Source: Prochlorococcus sp. AG-670-O11 (lineage in GTDB: Bacteria; Cyanobacteriota; Cyanobacteriia; PCC-6307; Cyanobiaceae). From it: a stretch of DNA of 6,393 bases. The position numbers and the translations under genes were made by a program. Shown in pieces: positions 1-5,743 of the stretch; the stretch's first letter is position 1; each line of letters opens with the position of its first letter. Location of the stretch: NCBI GenBank assembly GCA_003211335.1, contig QCTA01000041.1, positions 1-6,393 on the forward strand, written 5' to 3'. Below the pieces are notes generated by a model. That model searched no databases. It saw only the letters and a program-made list of their open reading frames with translations, and was not told the origin of the DNA.

Positions 1-9
1 CTATTTGTT

Positions 10-1353
10 TTGTCTAAAAACCAAAAAGAAAAATTATTGTCTAATGACGTAATTCAAAAATTTTTAGAAAATGATCATAGATTACCTTTTACTGAGAATG
101 ATAAATATATAGAAACAGTATCTTCATTATCTTATTATTTAAAATCTTTTTCAAATATTAAAAGATTTCTAGATTATATTTCTTTAATTTTAAAACATAC
201 TTTTAATCAACAATTAAGTCTTGTTATTCCCTTGAATGAAAAGGGAGAAATATGGAAAGAAAATATTAAGTTTGCTGGTGAAACAAAAAATTTAAAAATG
301 GATGGTGAAATTAAAAGTTATTTTAATAATTGTGATCTTTCTAAAAATCTCAAATCAAAAGAAGTTAGTTCTTTTGAAAAAGTTTTAAATAATAAATTTA
401 AAGAATATGAAATTAAGTCTTATAAAGTTTTGTCAAGGGGAAAATGTAGGGGATTTCTATATACCTTTAAACAAGAAACTTCAAACGATACTTTAAAAAA
501 TGAGCGTAATTTAAATTTTATTATTAGTTGTTTGGCTATTGGTTTAGAAAATTATTTGTTAATTAAGACAAAAAAAAAGCATGAAAATGTAGATAGAGAA
601 ATTTCTATTGGAGCAGAAATTCAATCGCAACTTCTACCGGATTATTGCCCGATCATTTATGGAGTGGATTTAGCAGCTCACTGCAGACCAGCTCTTCAAC
701 TGGGAGGAGATTATTATGACTTTATGTCTTTGAAAACAAATATTTCTGAAAGGAGGCGGGAAAAGGCAAGGTGGGCTTTAGTTATTGGAGACGTTATGGG
801 CAAAGGCCTTCCTGCAGGTCTGTTGATGACAATGTTAAGAGGAATGCTAAGAGCGGAAGTCTTGACTGGGTTGCCTCCAGATAGAATATTACATGATTTA
901 AATCAGTTAGCGATTTATGATTTGGATCAATCGCATAGATTTATAACTTTATTTTATTCGGATTATGACCCTAGAACAAAAAAATTAAGATATGCAAATG
1001 CTGCACATAACCCTCCTTTGCTTTGGAAAAGTTCTGAGCAAAAAATTATAAAATTAGATTCAGAAGGTTTTGTCCTTGGTTTGCAAAATGATGCCGAATA
1101 TCAATGTGGACAAATACAACTTAATAAAAAAGATGCGATTCTTTATTACACAGATGGTGTAACTGATACTTCTAATGCTTTAGGCGAAAGATTTGATGAA
1201 GAACGTTTAATTAAATCCTTTTCAAAATTATGTCAGCAATCACTTAAATCTAAAGTTATTTTGAAAGAGATTTATAAGATATTGGACGATTTTACAGGTA
1301 AAAATAGACAATTGGAGGATGATGCTTCCATCGTAGTCTTTCAGTTAGATTAG
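10..1353 (+). CDS. SpoIIE/RsbU-like PP2C-family serine phosphatase with divergent N-terminal region
   Basis: This is probably a cytosolic metal-dependent protein serine/threonine phosphatase of the SpoIIE/RsbU branch of PP2C. Members of this branch usually dephosphorylate anti-sigma-factor antagonists or similar signalling proteins. The C-terminal half, about residues 195-447, carries the expected metal-binding motifs in order: LGGDYYD (231-237), IGDVMGKG (259-266), NAAHNPP (330-336), YTDGVTD (380-386) and EDDAS (436-440). An RsbU-like lead-in, GAEIQSQLLP (201-210), precedes them. Residues 1-190 match no motif I recognise; they could be a degenerate GAF-like sensor, which is inference. A short basic insert (SERRREKAR, about 246-254) lies between the first two motifs. 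The start is uncertain. TTG at 10 is the first possible start here, the frame stays open to base 1, and the first in-frame ATG is only at 298, so the true start may lie outside the window. No partner kinase or anti-sigma gene is adjacent, so the substrate is unknown. Confidence 0.88.
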   Translation: MSKNQKEKLLSNDVIQKFLENDHRLPFTENDKYIETVSSLSYYLKSFSNIKRFLDYISLILKHTFNQQLSLVIPLNEKGEIWKENIKFAGETKNLKMDGEIKSYFNNCDLSKNLKSKEVSSFEKVLNNKFKEYEIKSYKVLSRGKCRGFLYTFKQETSNDTLKNERNLNFIISCLAIGLENYLLIKTKKKHENVDREISIGAEIQSQLLPDYCPIIYGVDLAAHCRPALQLGGDYYDFMSLKTNISERRREKARWALVIGDVMGKGLPAGLLMTMLRGMLRAEVLTGLPPDRILHDLNQLAIYDLDQSHRFITLFYSDYDPRTKKLRYANAAHNPPLLWKSSEQKIIKLDSEGFVLGLQNDAEYQCGQIQLNKKDAILYYTDGVTDTSNALGERFDEERLIKSFSKLCQQSLKSKVILKEIYKILDDFTGKNRQLEDDASIVVFQLD

Positions 1354-1358
1354 ATTTT

Positions 1359-1387
1359 TTGTCACATATATAAAATAATGCTTTATT
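1359..1387 (+). promoter_or_regulatory. Weak candidate promoter for argH
   Basis: The gap between the phosphatase stop and the argH ATG contains TTGTCA (1359-1364, five of six matches to TTGACA). It is followed, 17 bases later, by TTTATT (1382-1387, four of six to TATAAT). An alternative -10-like TAAAAT lies at 1371-1376 but has no suitably spaced -35. In a genome this AT-rich such matches arise easily by chance, and argH could instead be read through from the upstream gene. Confidence 0.25.
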
Positions 1388-1412
1388 AGAAGTAACTAAA
1401 GTTTTGATTCAT

Positions 1413-2792
1413 ATGTCCAAAGTTTGGAGTAATAGGTTTGATAGTAGTCTAAATCCTTTTATTGAAGAGTTTAATGCTTCAATTAGTTTTGATAAAACAC
1501 TTATTTTTGAAGATATAGAATGTTCTATTGCTCATGCAAAAATGTTAAGTAAAACTAAGGTTTTATCAACTGATGAGTCTCTAATGATTATTAAGGGTTT
1601 AGAAACTATAAAAGAAGATTTTATTGAAGGTAAATTTTCCCCTGGAGTTCCATCTGAAGATATTCATTATTGTATCGAAGAAAAATTAATTAATTTAATT
1701 GGTGAAACTGGAAAAAAATTACATACTGGTAGAAGTAGAAACGATCAGGTAGGCACAGATATTAGATTATGGTTGAGAAAAAAAATTGATAATATTGATA
1801 TTTTATTGGCCGAATTACAAAATTCTTTATTTTCGATTGCTGAATCAAATATTTATACATTAATACCAGGTTATACTCATATGCAAAGAGCGCAACCCTT
1901 ATCTCTTGCTCATCATCTTTTAGCTTATCTTGAAATGTTTCAAAGAGATCGCGAAAGGCTTAAAGAAGTCAGAACTAGAGTCAATATTTCGCCTTTAGGC
2001 GCAGCAGCTTTAGCCGGGACTAAAATTAAAATAGATAGATACTTTACTGCTGAGGAGTTAGGGTTTGAAAATATTTATAAAAATAGTATAGATGCAGTAA
2101 GTGATAGAGATTTTTGTATTGAATTTGCTTCAAGTTCTGCTTTAATCATGTCTCATTTAAGTAGAATTTCAGAAGAAATTATTTTGTGGGTTACTGATGA
2201 GTTTTCTTTTGCAAAGTTAACTGATAAGTGTGCTACTGGAAGTAGCTTAATGCCTCAGAAGAAGAATCCAGATGTTCCTGAATTAATAAGGGGTAAAACG
2301 GGTCGTGTTTATGGACATCTTCAATCTTTGTTAACAATTATAAAAGGAGTACCTCTATCATATAATAAGGATTTTCAAGAGGATAAAGAGCCAATATTTG
2401 ATACGGTAGTTACTATTTCTTCTTGCCTAAAGGCTATGACAATTTTATTAAATGAAGGCATAGAGTTTAATGTTGAAAAATTAATGGATTCTGTTCATAA
2501 TGATTTTTCTAATGCAACCGATTTGGCAGATTATTTAGTAGTTAAGAAGGTTCCATTCAGAGAGGCTTATCAAGTTGTTGGAGATATTGTGAAGTATTGT
2601 TTAGGAAAAAACATTTTATTTAAAGATTTAAAATTAGAAGAATTTCAAACATTTCATATCGAATTTAAAGAAGATATTTTTGTAAATCTCCATCCTATGA
2701 ACGTAGTCAAGTCTAGGAATAGTGTAGGTGGCACAGGATTTGATCAAGTAAAAATTGAGTTAAATAATTGGAAGAAAAAATTATTCACCTAA
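1413..2792 (+). CDS. argH: Argininosuccinate lyase
   Basis: This cytosolic enzyme splits argininosuccinate into arginine and fumarate, the last step of arginine biosynthesis. It belongs to the fumarase/aspartase superfamily and should work as a homotetramer whose active sites are built from several subunits. The 459-residue product has the expected length and all the conserved blocks: TGRSRNDQ (105-112), [10 protein letters not shown] (153-162) with its catalytic-site histidine, [11 protein letters not shown] (193-203), and the superfamily signature [12 protein letters not shown] (276-287) carrying the catalytic serine. FQEDKEP (321-327) is also present. I chose ATG at 1413 because [10 protein letters not shown] matches the usual ArgH N-terminus; a TTG three codons upstream (1404) is possible but unlikely. 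There is no clear Shine-Dalgarno sequence. The 59-base gap to the upstream phosphatase allows either co-transcription or a separate promoter. Other arg genes are not nearby. Confidence 0.98.
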   Translation: MSKVWSNRFDSSLNPFIEEFNASISFDKTLIFEDIECSIAHAKMLSKTKVLSTDESLMIIKGLETIKEDFIEGKFSPGVPSEDIHYCIEEKLINLIGETGKKLHTGRSRNDQVGTDIRLWLRKKIDNIDILLAELQNSLFSIAESNIYTLIPGYTHMQRAQPLSLAHHLLAYLEMFQRDRERLKEVRTRVNISPLGAAALAGTKIKIDRYFTAEELGFENIYKNSIDAVSDRDFCIEFASSSALIMSHLSRISEEIILWVTDEFSFAKLTDKCATGSSLMPQKKNPDVPELIRGKTGRVYGHLQSLLTIIKGVPLSYNKDFQEDKEPIFDTVVTISSCLKAMTILLNEGIEFNVEKLMDSVHNDFSNATDLADYLVVKKVPFREAYQVVGDIVKYCLGKNILFKDLKLEEFQTFHIEFKEDIFVNLHPMNVVKSRNSVGGTGFDQVKIELNNWKKKLFT

Positions 2793-2856
2793 ATCTCAAG
2801 TAATTTTCTACAACAAGGGATGTATTGAAGTAGAATAATATAGTAATGTATATGAG

Positions 2857-2876
2857 CTACTTAATTAGTAGTTTTT
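2857..2876 (+). terminator. Small hairpin plus T-run between argH and the RNA-binding gene
   Basis: CTACT (2857-2861) and AGTAG (2867-2871) can form a perfect 5-bp stem around the loop TTAATT-like sequence at 2862-2866, followed directly by five T (2872-2876). This resembles a weak intrinsic terminator for argH, but only two of five pairs are G-C. It lies 65 bases after the argH stop and 33 bases before the GTG start of the next gene. It could therefore equally be a leader hairpin or attenuator of that gene, or chance in AT-rich DNA. Confidence 0.3.
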
Positions 2877-2908
2877 ATCTTGGTTATTATTTTAAAGTTG
2901 AGTTTCAA

Positions 2909-3406
2909 GTGAGTATTTTTGTTGGCAATTTGCCTTTCCGCGCAGAGCGAGAAGACATCTTAGAATTATTTACACCGTATGGTGAAGTTATGAATTGTTC
3001 TCTTCCTTTAGAGAGAGATACAGGTAGAAAAAGAGGCTTTGCTTTTGTCGAAATGGCTGATGAAGCATTAGAGACATCAGCTATTGACGGTCTTCAAGGA
3101 ACCGAGCTTATGGGAAGGCCTTTAAGAATTAATAAAGCAGAGCCAAGAGGCGGCGGCGGCGGTCCACGTAGAGGCGGCGGCGGCGGTAGAGGCGGTTACG
3201 GCGGTGGCGGTAATGGTGGCGGTTACGGCGGTGGCGGTAATTATTCTGAACCTGCTTCTTCCTACACTAATAAATCTTCTGGAGCAGAAGGTTGGGAAGA
3301 TAGAAGTTATGGAAGCTCTCCCGAAAACTCTGAATTTGAAAATGGTAGAAGTAGAAGAAAGAGAAGTGTAGTAAGTAATTCTGAAATTTCAGCAGAAGGA
3401 AATTAA
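2909..3406 (+). CDS. RRM-type glycine-rich RNA-binding protein
   Basis: This is a single-RRM RNA-binding protein of the cyanobacterial Rbp type; members of that family bind RNA and several are linked to cold response or mRNA handling. The RRM spans about residues 1-78. RNP2 is IFVGNL (3-8) and RNP1 is RGFAFVEM (42-49), with the aromatic residues expected to stack on RNA. A glycine-rich segment (about 81-110, with R and Y interspersed) follows. Then comes a tail of about 54 residues, rich in Ser, Glu and Gly, with a basic patch RSRRKR (147-152). I chose GTG at 2909 because it places the first RRM strand at the N-terminus, as in relatives. An in-frame ATG at 2846 would add 21 mostly hydrophobic residues not expected in this family, and a hairpin lies within that extension. 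The product is 165 residues, longer than the roughly 80-110 typical of many freshwater cyanobacterial Rbps. The stop overlaps the stop of the convergent dus gene. Confidence 0.93.
   Translation: MSIFVGNLPFRAEREDILELFTPYGEVMNCSLPLERDTGRKRGFAFVEMADEALETSAIDGLQGTELMGRPLRINKAEPRGGGGGPRRGGGGGRGGYGGGGNGGGYGGGGNYSEPASSYTNKSSGAEGWEDRSYGSSPENSEFENGRSRRKRSVVSNSEISAEGN
3146..3187 (+). repeat. Tandem repeat, 18-base unit at 24-base spacing, coding Arg-Gly5
   Basis: Two identical 18-base copies (3146-3163 and 3170-3187) each encode RGGGGG using mostly GGC glycine codons. They form the first part of the glycine-rich segment of the RNA-binding protein. The high GC and run of GGC stand out against the AT-rich surroundings. 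Repeats of this kind can expand or contract by slippage in steps that keep the reading frame. Confidence 0.85.
3191..3241 (+). repeat. Tandem repeat, 24 identical bases at 27-base spacing, coding GGYGGGGN
   Basis: Two perfect 24-base copies at 3191-3214 and 3218-3241, separated by one GGT codon, each encode GGYGGGGN. They form the second part of the glycine-rich segment. Perfect identity, including synonymous positions (alternating GGC and GGT), suggests recent duplication or ongoing homogenisation rather than protein-level selection alone. Confidence 0.88.
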
Positions 3407-4407
3407 AACCCCATATTTTGAAGTTCTGTAGTTAGCTTGATTAAGTAATCAACACTTAATTCTTTTTTGATTGATTTGGTAGAAATTTGATTTCTCCATA
3501 TCCTTGCTTTTGGTATATTTTCAACGAGATTTAGAAGATGTTTACATATATCCCAAGTTTTCCCTCCATTTTTTAGATGTTTTTCAAGATAGGGAATTAA
3601 CGAAAATATAATTTCTGAACAGCTTTTGTAGGAAATATTTTCTCCATAAATTTTTTGATCAATCCCAGACCATATTAAAGGATGTTTATAAGCTGATCTT
3701 CCTATCATTACACCATCAAATTCTTTTAATGCCTCTATACATTGTTCGATATTATTGAAACCCCCATTTATTTCTATACGTATTTCAGGATTTATTTTTT
3801 TTAATTTTCGAACTACATCATATTTTAGTGGAGGTATAGTTCTATTTTGTTTTGGATTTAGGCCTTTTAAAACTGCTTTTCTTGCATGTACTATAAATCT
3901 ATCTGCTCCAGCATTTGCAACCTCTCTAACGAAACTATTTAATTTATCAAAGCTATCTTCGTTATCAACACCAATCCTATGTTTTATTGTAACTGGTAAA
4001 TTACAATTATTTTTTAAGGATTCTATACATTTTGCTACTTTAGTTGGTTCTTTCATAAGTGAAGCACCAAAGTTTCCAGAACAAACTCTTGGGCTTGGAC
4101 ACCCTACATTAAAATTAATTTCATCATATCCCCAATCTTGAGCCATTTTTGCTGCTTCTTTAAGCATATTTGGGTTATCTCCACCAAATTGAATTGATAA
4201 AGGGTGTTCTTCTGCATTGAAGTCTAAAAACTTCTCTTTTTTTTCTGAATAAATTAAACTCTGGGCCACTATCATTTCAGTGTACAAAAGAGCTTTAGAG
4301 CTTATTTTTCTCATTATCATCCTAAAGTGTTTGTCTGTACAGTCCATCATTGGAGCAACACTTATTTTGTGTAAATTGTTTATAGAATTAGTTTGATAGC
4401 TTTTCAT
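3403..4407 (-). CDS. dusA: tRNA-dihydrouridine synthase, DusA type
   Basis: This FMN- and NADPH-dependent enzyme reduces uridine to dihydrouridine in the D-loop of tRNA; E. coli DusA acts on positions 20/20a. The 334-residue protein has the TIM-barrel motifs in order. SVAPMMDCTD (16-25) starts the barrel, LYTEM (41-45) follows, and NVGCPSPRV (100-108) holds the catalytic cysteine C103. IKHRIG (141-146) comes next, then HARKA (174-178), NGG (214-216) and the phosphate-binding GVMIGR (232-237). About 90 C-terminal residues form the usual helical tRNA-binding part. The MMDCTD start, HARKA and the NPKQNRTIPPL block (184-194) match DusA rather than DusB or DusC; the exact target uridine is inferred. 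Start ATG is at 4405-4407 on the reverse strand. The gene converges on the RNA-binding gene with a 4-base overlap and diverges from msrB across 17 bases, so it appears to be transcribed alone. Confidence 0.95.
   Translation of the reverse strand: MKSYQTNSINNLHKISVAPMMDCTDKHFRMIMRKISSKALLYTEMIVAQSLIYSEKKEKFLDFNAEEHPLSIQFGGDNPNMLKEAAKMAQDWGYDEINFNVGCPSPRVCSGNFGASLMKEPTKVAKCIESLKNNCNLPVTIKHRIGVDNEDSFDKLNSFVREVANAGADRFIVHARKAVLKGLNPKQNRTIPPLKYDVVRKLKKINPEIRIEINGGFNNIEQCIEALKEFDGVMIGRSAYKHPLIWSGIDQKIYGENISYKSCSEIIFSLIPYLEKHLKNGGKTWDICKHLLNLVENIPKARIWRNQISTKSIKKELSVDYLIKLTTELQNMGF
4381..4388 (+). promoter_or_regulatory. Weak candidate -10 element for msrB inside dusA
   Basis: TATAGAAT (4381-4388) resembles a -10 box and would place a transcript start near 4395, about 30 bases before the msrB ATG. 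No well-spaced -35 is visible. Because only 17 bases separate msrB from the divergent dus gene, any msrB promoter must lie inside the dus coding sequence, which this site does. The match alone is weak. Confidence 0.25.
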
Positions 4408-4424
4408 TAAATTCTATTCAAGAT

Positions 4425-4919
4425 ATGAGTCAATTTTTATCAAGAAGATTTTTTATTTTAATTCCTACTATGTCAATTTTAAAATTTATTTTTAAACCTA
4501 AAAAAGTATTAGCTTCTTTCGTTTCTTCAAATGAAAACTGGAATTTATCAAAAGAAGAGTGGAAAGATAAACTTAGTCCAGAATCATTTTATATTTTACG
4601 TGAAGAGGGTACTGAAAGAGCATTCAGCAGTAATTTAAATAATGAGAAAAGGAAAGGTATCTTTTATTGTGCAGGTTGTAATCAGGCTCTTTTCACGTCT
4701 GAAACTAAATTTGATAGTGGTACTGGATGGCCTAGTTTTTGGGATCCTATTAAAGGTTCAGTAGAAACGAAGATAGATTTTAAACTAATTGTTCCAAGAA
4801 CAGAATATCATTGCTCTAGATGTGAGGGTCATCAAGGTCATGTTTTTAATGATGGACCTTTGCCCACAGGTAAACGATATTGTAATAATGGACTTGCTTT
4901 GAAGTTTGTACCTCAATAA
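4425..4919 (+). CDS. msrB: Peptide-methionine (R)-S-oxide reductase MsrB, probably exported
   Basis: The enzyme reduces the R epimer of methionine sulfoxide in proteins, repairing oxidative damage. The catalytic domain, about residues 38-164, has the MsrB hallmarks: GTERAF (62-67), the zinc cysteine pairs CAGC (82-85) and CSRC (130-133), SGTGWPSF (98-105), HQGHVFNDGP (136-145), and RYCNN with the catalytic cysteine C153. The usual second, resolving cysteine (SGCGW in E. coli) is Thr100 here. The only cysteines are the four zinc ligands and C153. The first 30 residues look like a twin-arginine signal: SRRFF (6-10), a hydrophobic stretch broken by K20, and VLA (28-30) as a possible cleavage site. 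This implies transport of the folded, zinc-loaded enzyme to the periplasm or thylakoid lumen. The ATG at 4425 keeps the twin arginine; starting at the ATG at 4470 would lose it. There is no clear ribosome-binding site. A hairpin follows the gene. Confidence 0.95.
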   Translation: MSQFLSRRFFILIPTMSILKFIFKPKKVLASFVSSNENWNLSKEEWKDKLSPESFYILREEGTERAFSSNLNNEKRKGIFYCAGCNQALFTSETKFDSGTGWPSFWDPIKGSVETKIDFKLIVPRTEYHCSRCEGHQGHVFNDGPLPTGKRYCNNGLALKFVPQ

Positions 4920-4925
4920 TTAATT

Positions 4926-4950
4926 AGTGCGGCCTTCCGCAACTTGTTTT
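4926..4950 (+). terminator. Probable intrinsic terminator of msrB
   Basis: TGCGG (4928-4932) pairs perfectly with CCGCA (4937-4941) around the tetraloop CCTT. Allowing one bulged A at 4942, AG (4926-4927) pairs with CT (4943-4944). The stem is followed by TTGTTTT (4944-4950). It starts seven bases after the msrB stop and is strikingly GC-rich for this sequence. Together these features suggest termination between msrB and grpE, so grpE-dnaJ would need its own promoter in the roughly 45 bases downstream. The T-tract is interrupted by a G, so the efficiency is uncertain. Confidence 0.62.
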
Positions 4951-4994
4951 GTGAGTCAACTTCATTCAGAATAGTTAAAATAATTTTTATTGTA

Positions 4995-5714
4995 ATGATT
5001 GAAAAAGAATCAGATAATGTTGCTAATAGCGAAAGTAAGATTCTTGAAGATGAGAATTCTTCTGAAAAAACATCTGTAATTGAAGATCAAATCAATGAAG
5101 ATAAAGATTCGTCTGATGAAGATAGTGAAAATGTGAATGCAGAAGATTTAAAAAATACGATAACTAATAATGATGCAAGATTAGAGCAACTAGAAAAAGA
5201 GCATGAAACGTTAAAGAGTCAGTATGTAAGAATTGCTGCTGATTTTGATAACTTTAGAAAAAGACAGTCTAGGGACCAAGATGATTTGAAAATTCAACTT
5301 GTTTCTAAAGCTTTAAAAGCAATATTACCTATTGTGGATAATTTTGAAAGAGCAAGACAACAACTTAAACCTGAAAGTGAAGAGGCTCAAACTTTACATA
5401 GAAGCTATCAAGGACTTTATAAGCAGCTTGTGGAAGTTTTAAAACAACAGGGAGTTGCTCCAATGAGAGTGGTTGGACAGCAGTTCGATCCTAATTTACA
5501 TGAAGCGGTTTTAAGAGAACCGAGTGAAGAGTTTAATGAAGACATAATCATAGAAGAATTACAGCGAGGATATCATTTAGAGGGTAAGGTTTTAAGACAT
5601 GCATTAGTTAAAGTTTCAACGGGTCCTGGTCAACAAAATTCACAAGAACCAGAAGAAAAAGATAAAGTTGAAGTAGATATTGCTTCAGAGAGCATCATCT
5701 CTGAAGAAAATTAA
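4995..5714 (+). CDS. grpE: GrpE nucleotide exchange factor
   Basis: GrpE is the cytosolic co-chaperone that drives ADP release from DnaK (Hsp70), working with DnaJ in the folding and heat-stress cycle. The 239-residue product has three parts. Residues 1-57 are a strongly acidic, Ser/Asn-rich and probably disordered extension. About 58-125 form the long dimerising helix, including [17 protein letters not shown] (75-91), a typical GrpE block. The C-terminal beta domain that contacts DnaK includes FDPNLHEAV (164-172) and the family signature [21 protein letters not shown] (187-207). An acidic tail follows. I chose ATG at 4995; a TTG-started extension from 4944 would overlap the msrB terminator hairpin region and add hydrophobic residues foreign to GrpE. 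No CIRCE-type heat-shock operator (TTAGCACTC-N9-GAGTGCTAA) is visible upstream. dnaJ begins 29 bases downstream, so the two are probably one operon. Confidence 0.97.
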   Translation: MIEKESDNVANSESKILEDENSSEKTSVIEDQINEDKDSSDEDSENVNAEDLKNTITNNDARLEQLEKEHETLKSQYVRIAADFDNFRKRQSRDQDDLKIQLVSKALKAILPIVDNFERARQQLKPESEEAQTLHRSYQGLYKQLVEVLKQQGVAPMRVVGQQFDPNLHEAVLREPSEEFNEDIIIEELQRGYHLEGKVLRHALVKVSTGPGQQNSQEPEEKDKVEVDIASESIISEEN

Positions 5715-5743
5715 ATCCTTTATGAATAGTTGAGCATTATCTA

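Noticed and set aside
2846..2908. Upstream extension of the RNA-binding protein from ATG at 2846
   Set aside because: The extra 21 residues are hydrophobic and absent from the RRM family N-terminus, and the hairpin at 2857-2876 lies inside; GTG at 2909 fits better.
3755..4141. Open frame of 128 codons on the forward strand inside dusA
   Set aside because: It is antisense to the conserved barrel core of dusA, starts and ends without gene-like context, and its product resembles no known family; AT-rich antisense shadow.
4411..4433. Reverse-strand TTGACT and TAGAAT as a dus promoter
   Set aside because: The spacing between them is only 11 bases and the -10-like part lies four bases from the dus start codon, so no workable promoter results.
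4976..4981. TAAAAT as a -10 box for grpE
   Set aside because: It sits 13 bases before the start codon in A/T-only sequence; the nearest -35-like TTGTGA (4949-4954) is 21 bases away, too far to support a call.
4944..4994. TTG-started 17-residue extension of grpE
   Set aside because: It begins at the base of the probable msrB terminator and encodes hydrophobic residues unlike the acidic GrpE N-terminus; ATG at 4995 is preferred.
4920..4994. CIRCE or other heat-shock operator upstream of grpE-dnaJ
   Set aside because: I looked for the TTAGCACTC/GAGTGCTAA inverted repeat and found no match; the only GC-rich inverted repeat is the terminator-like hairpin.
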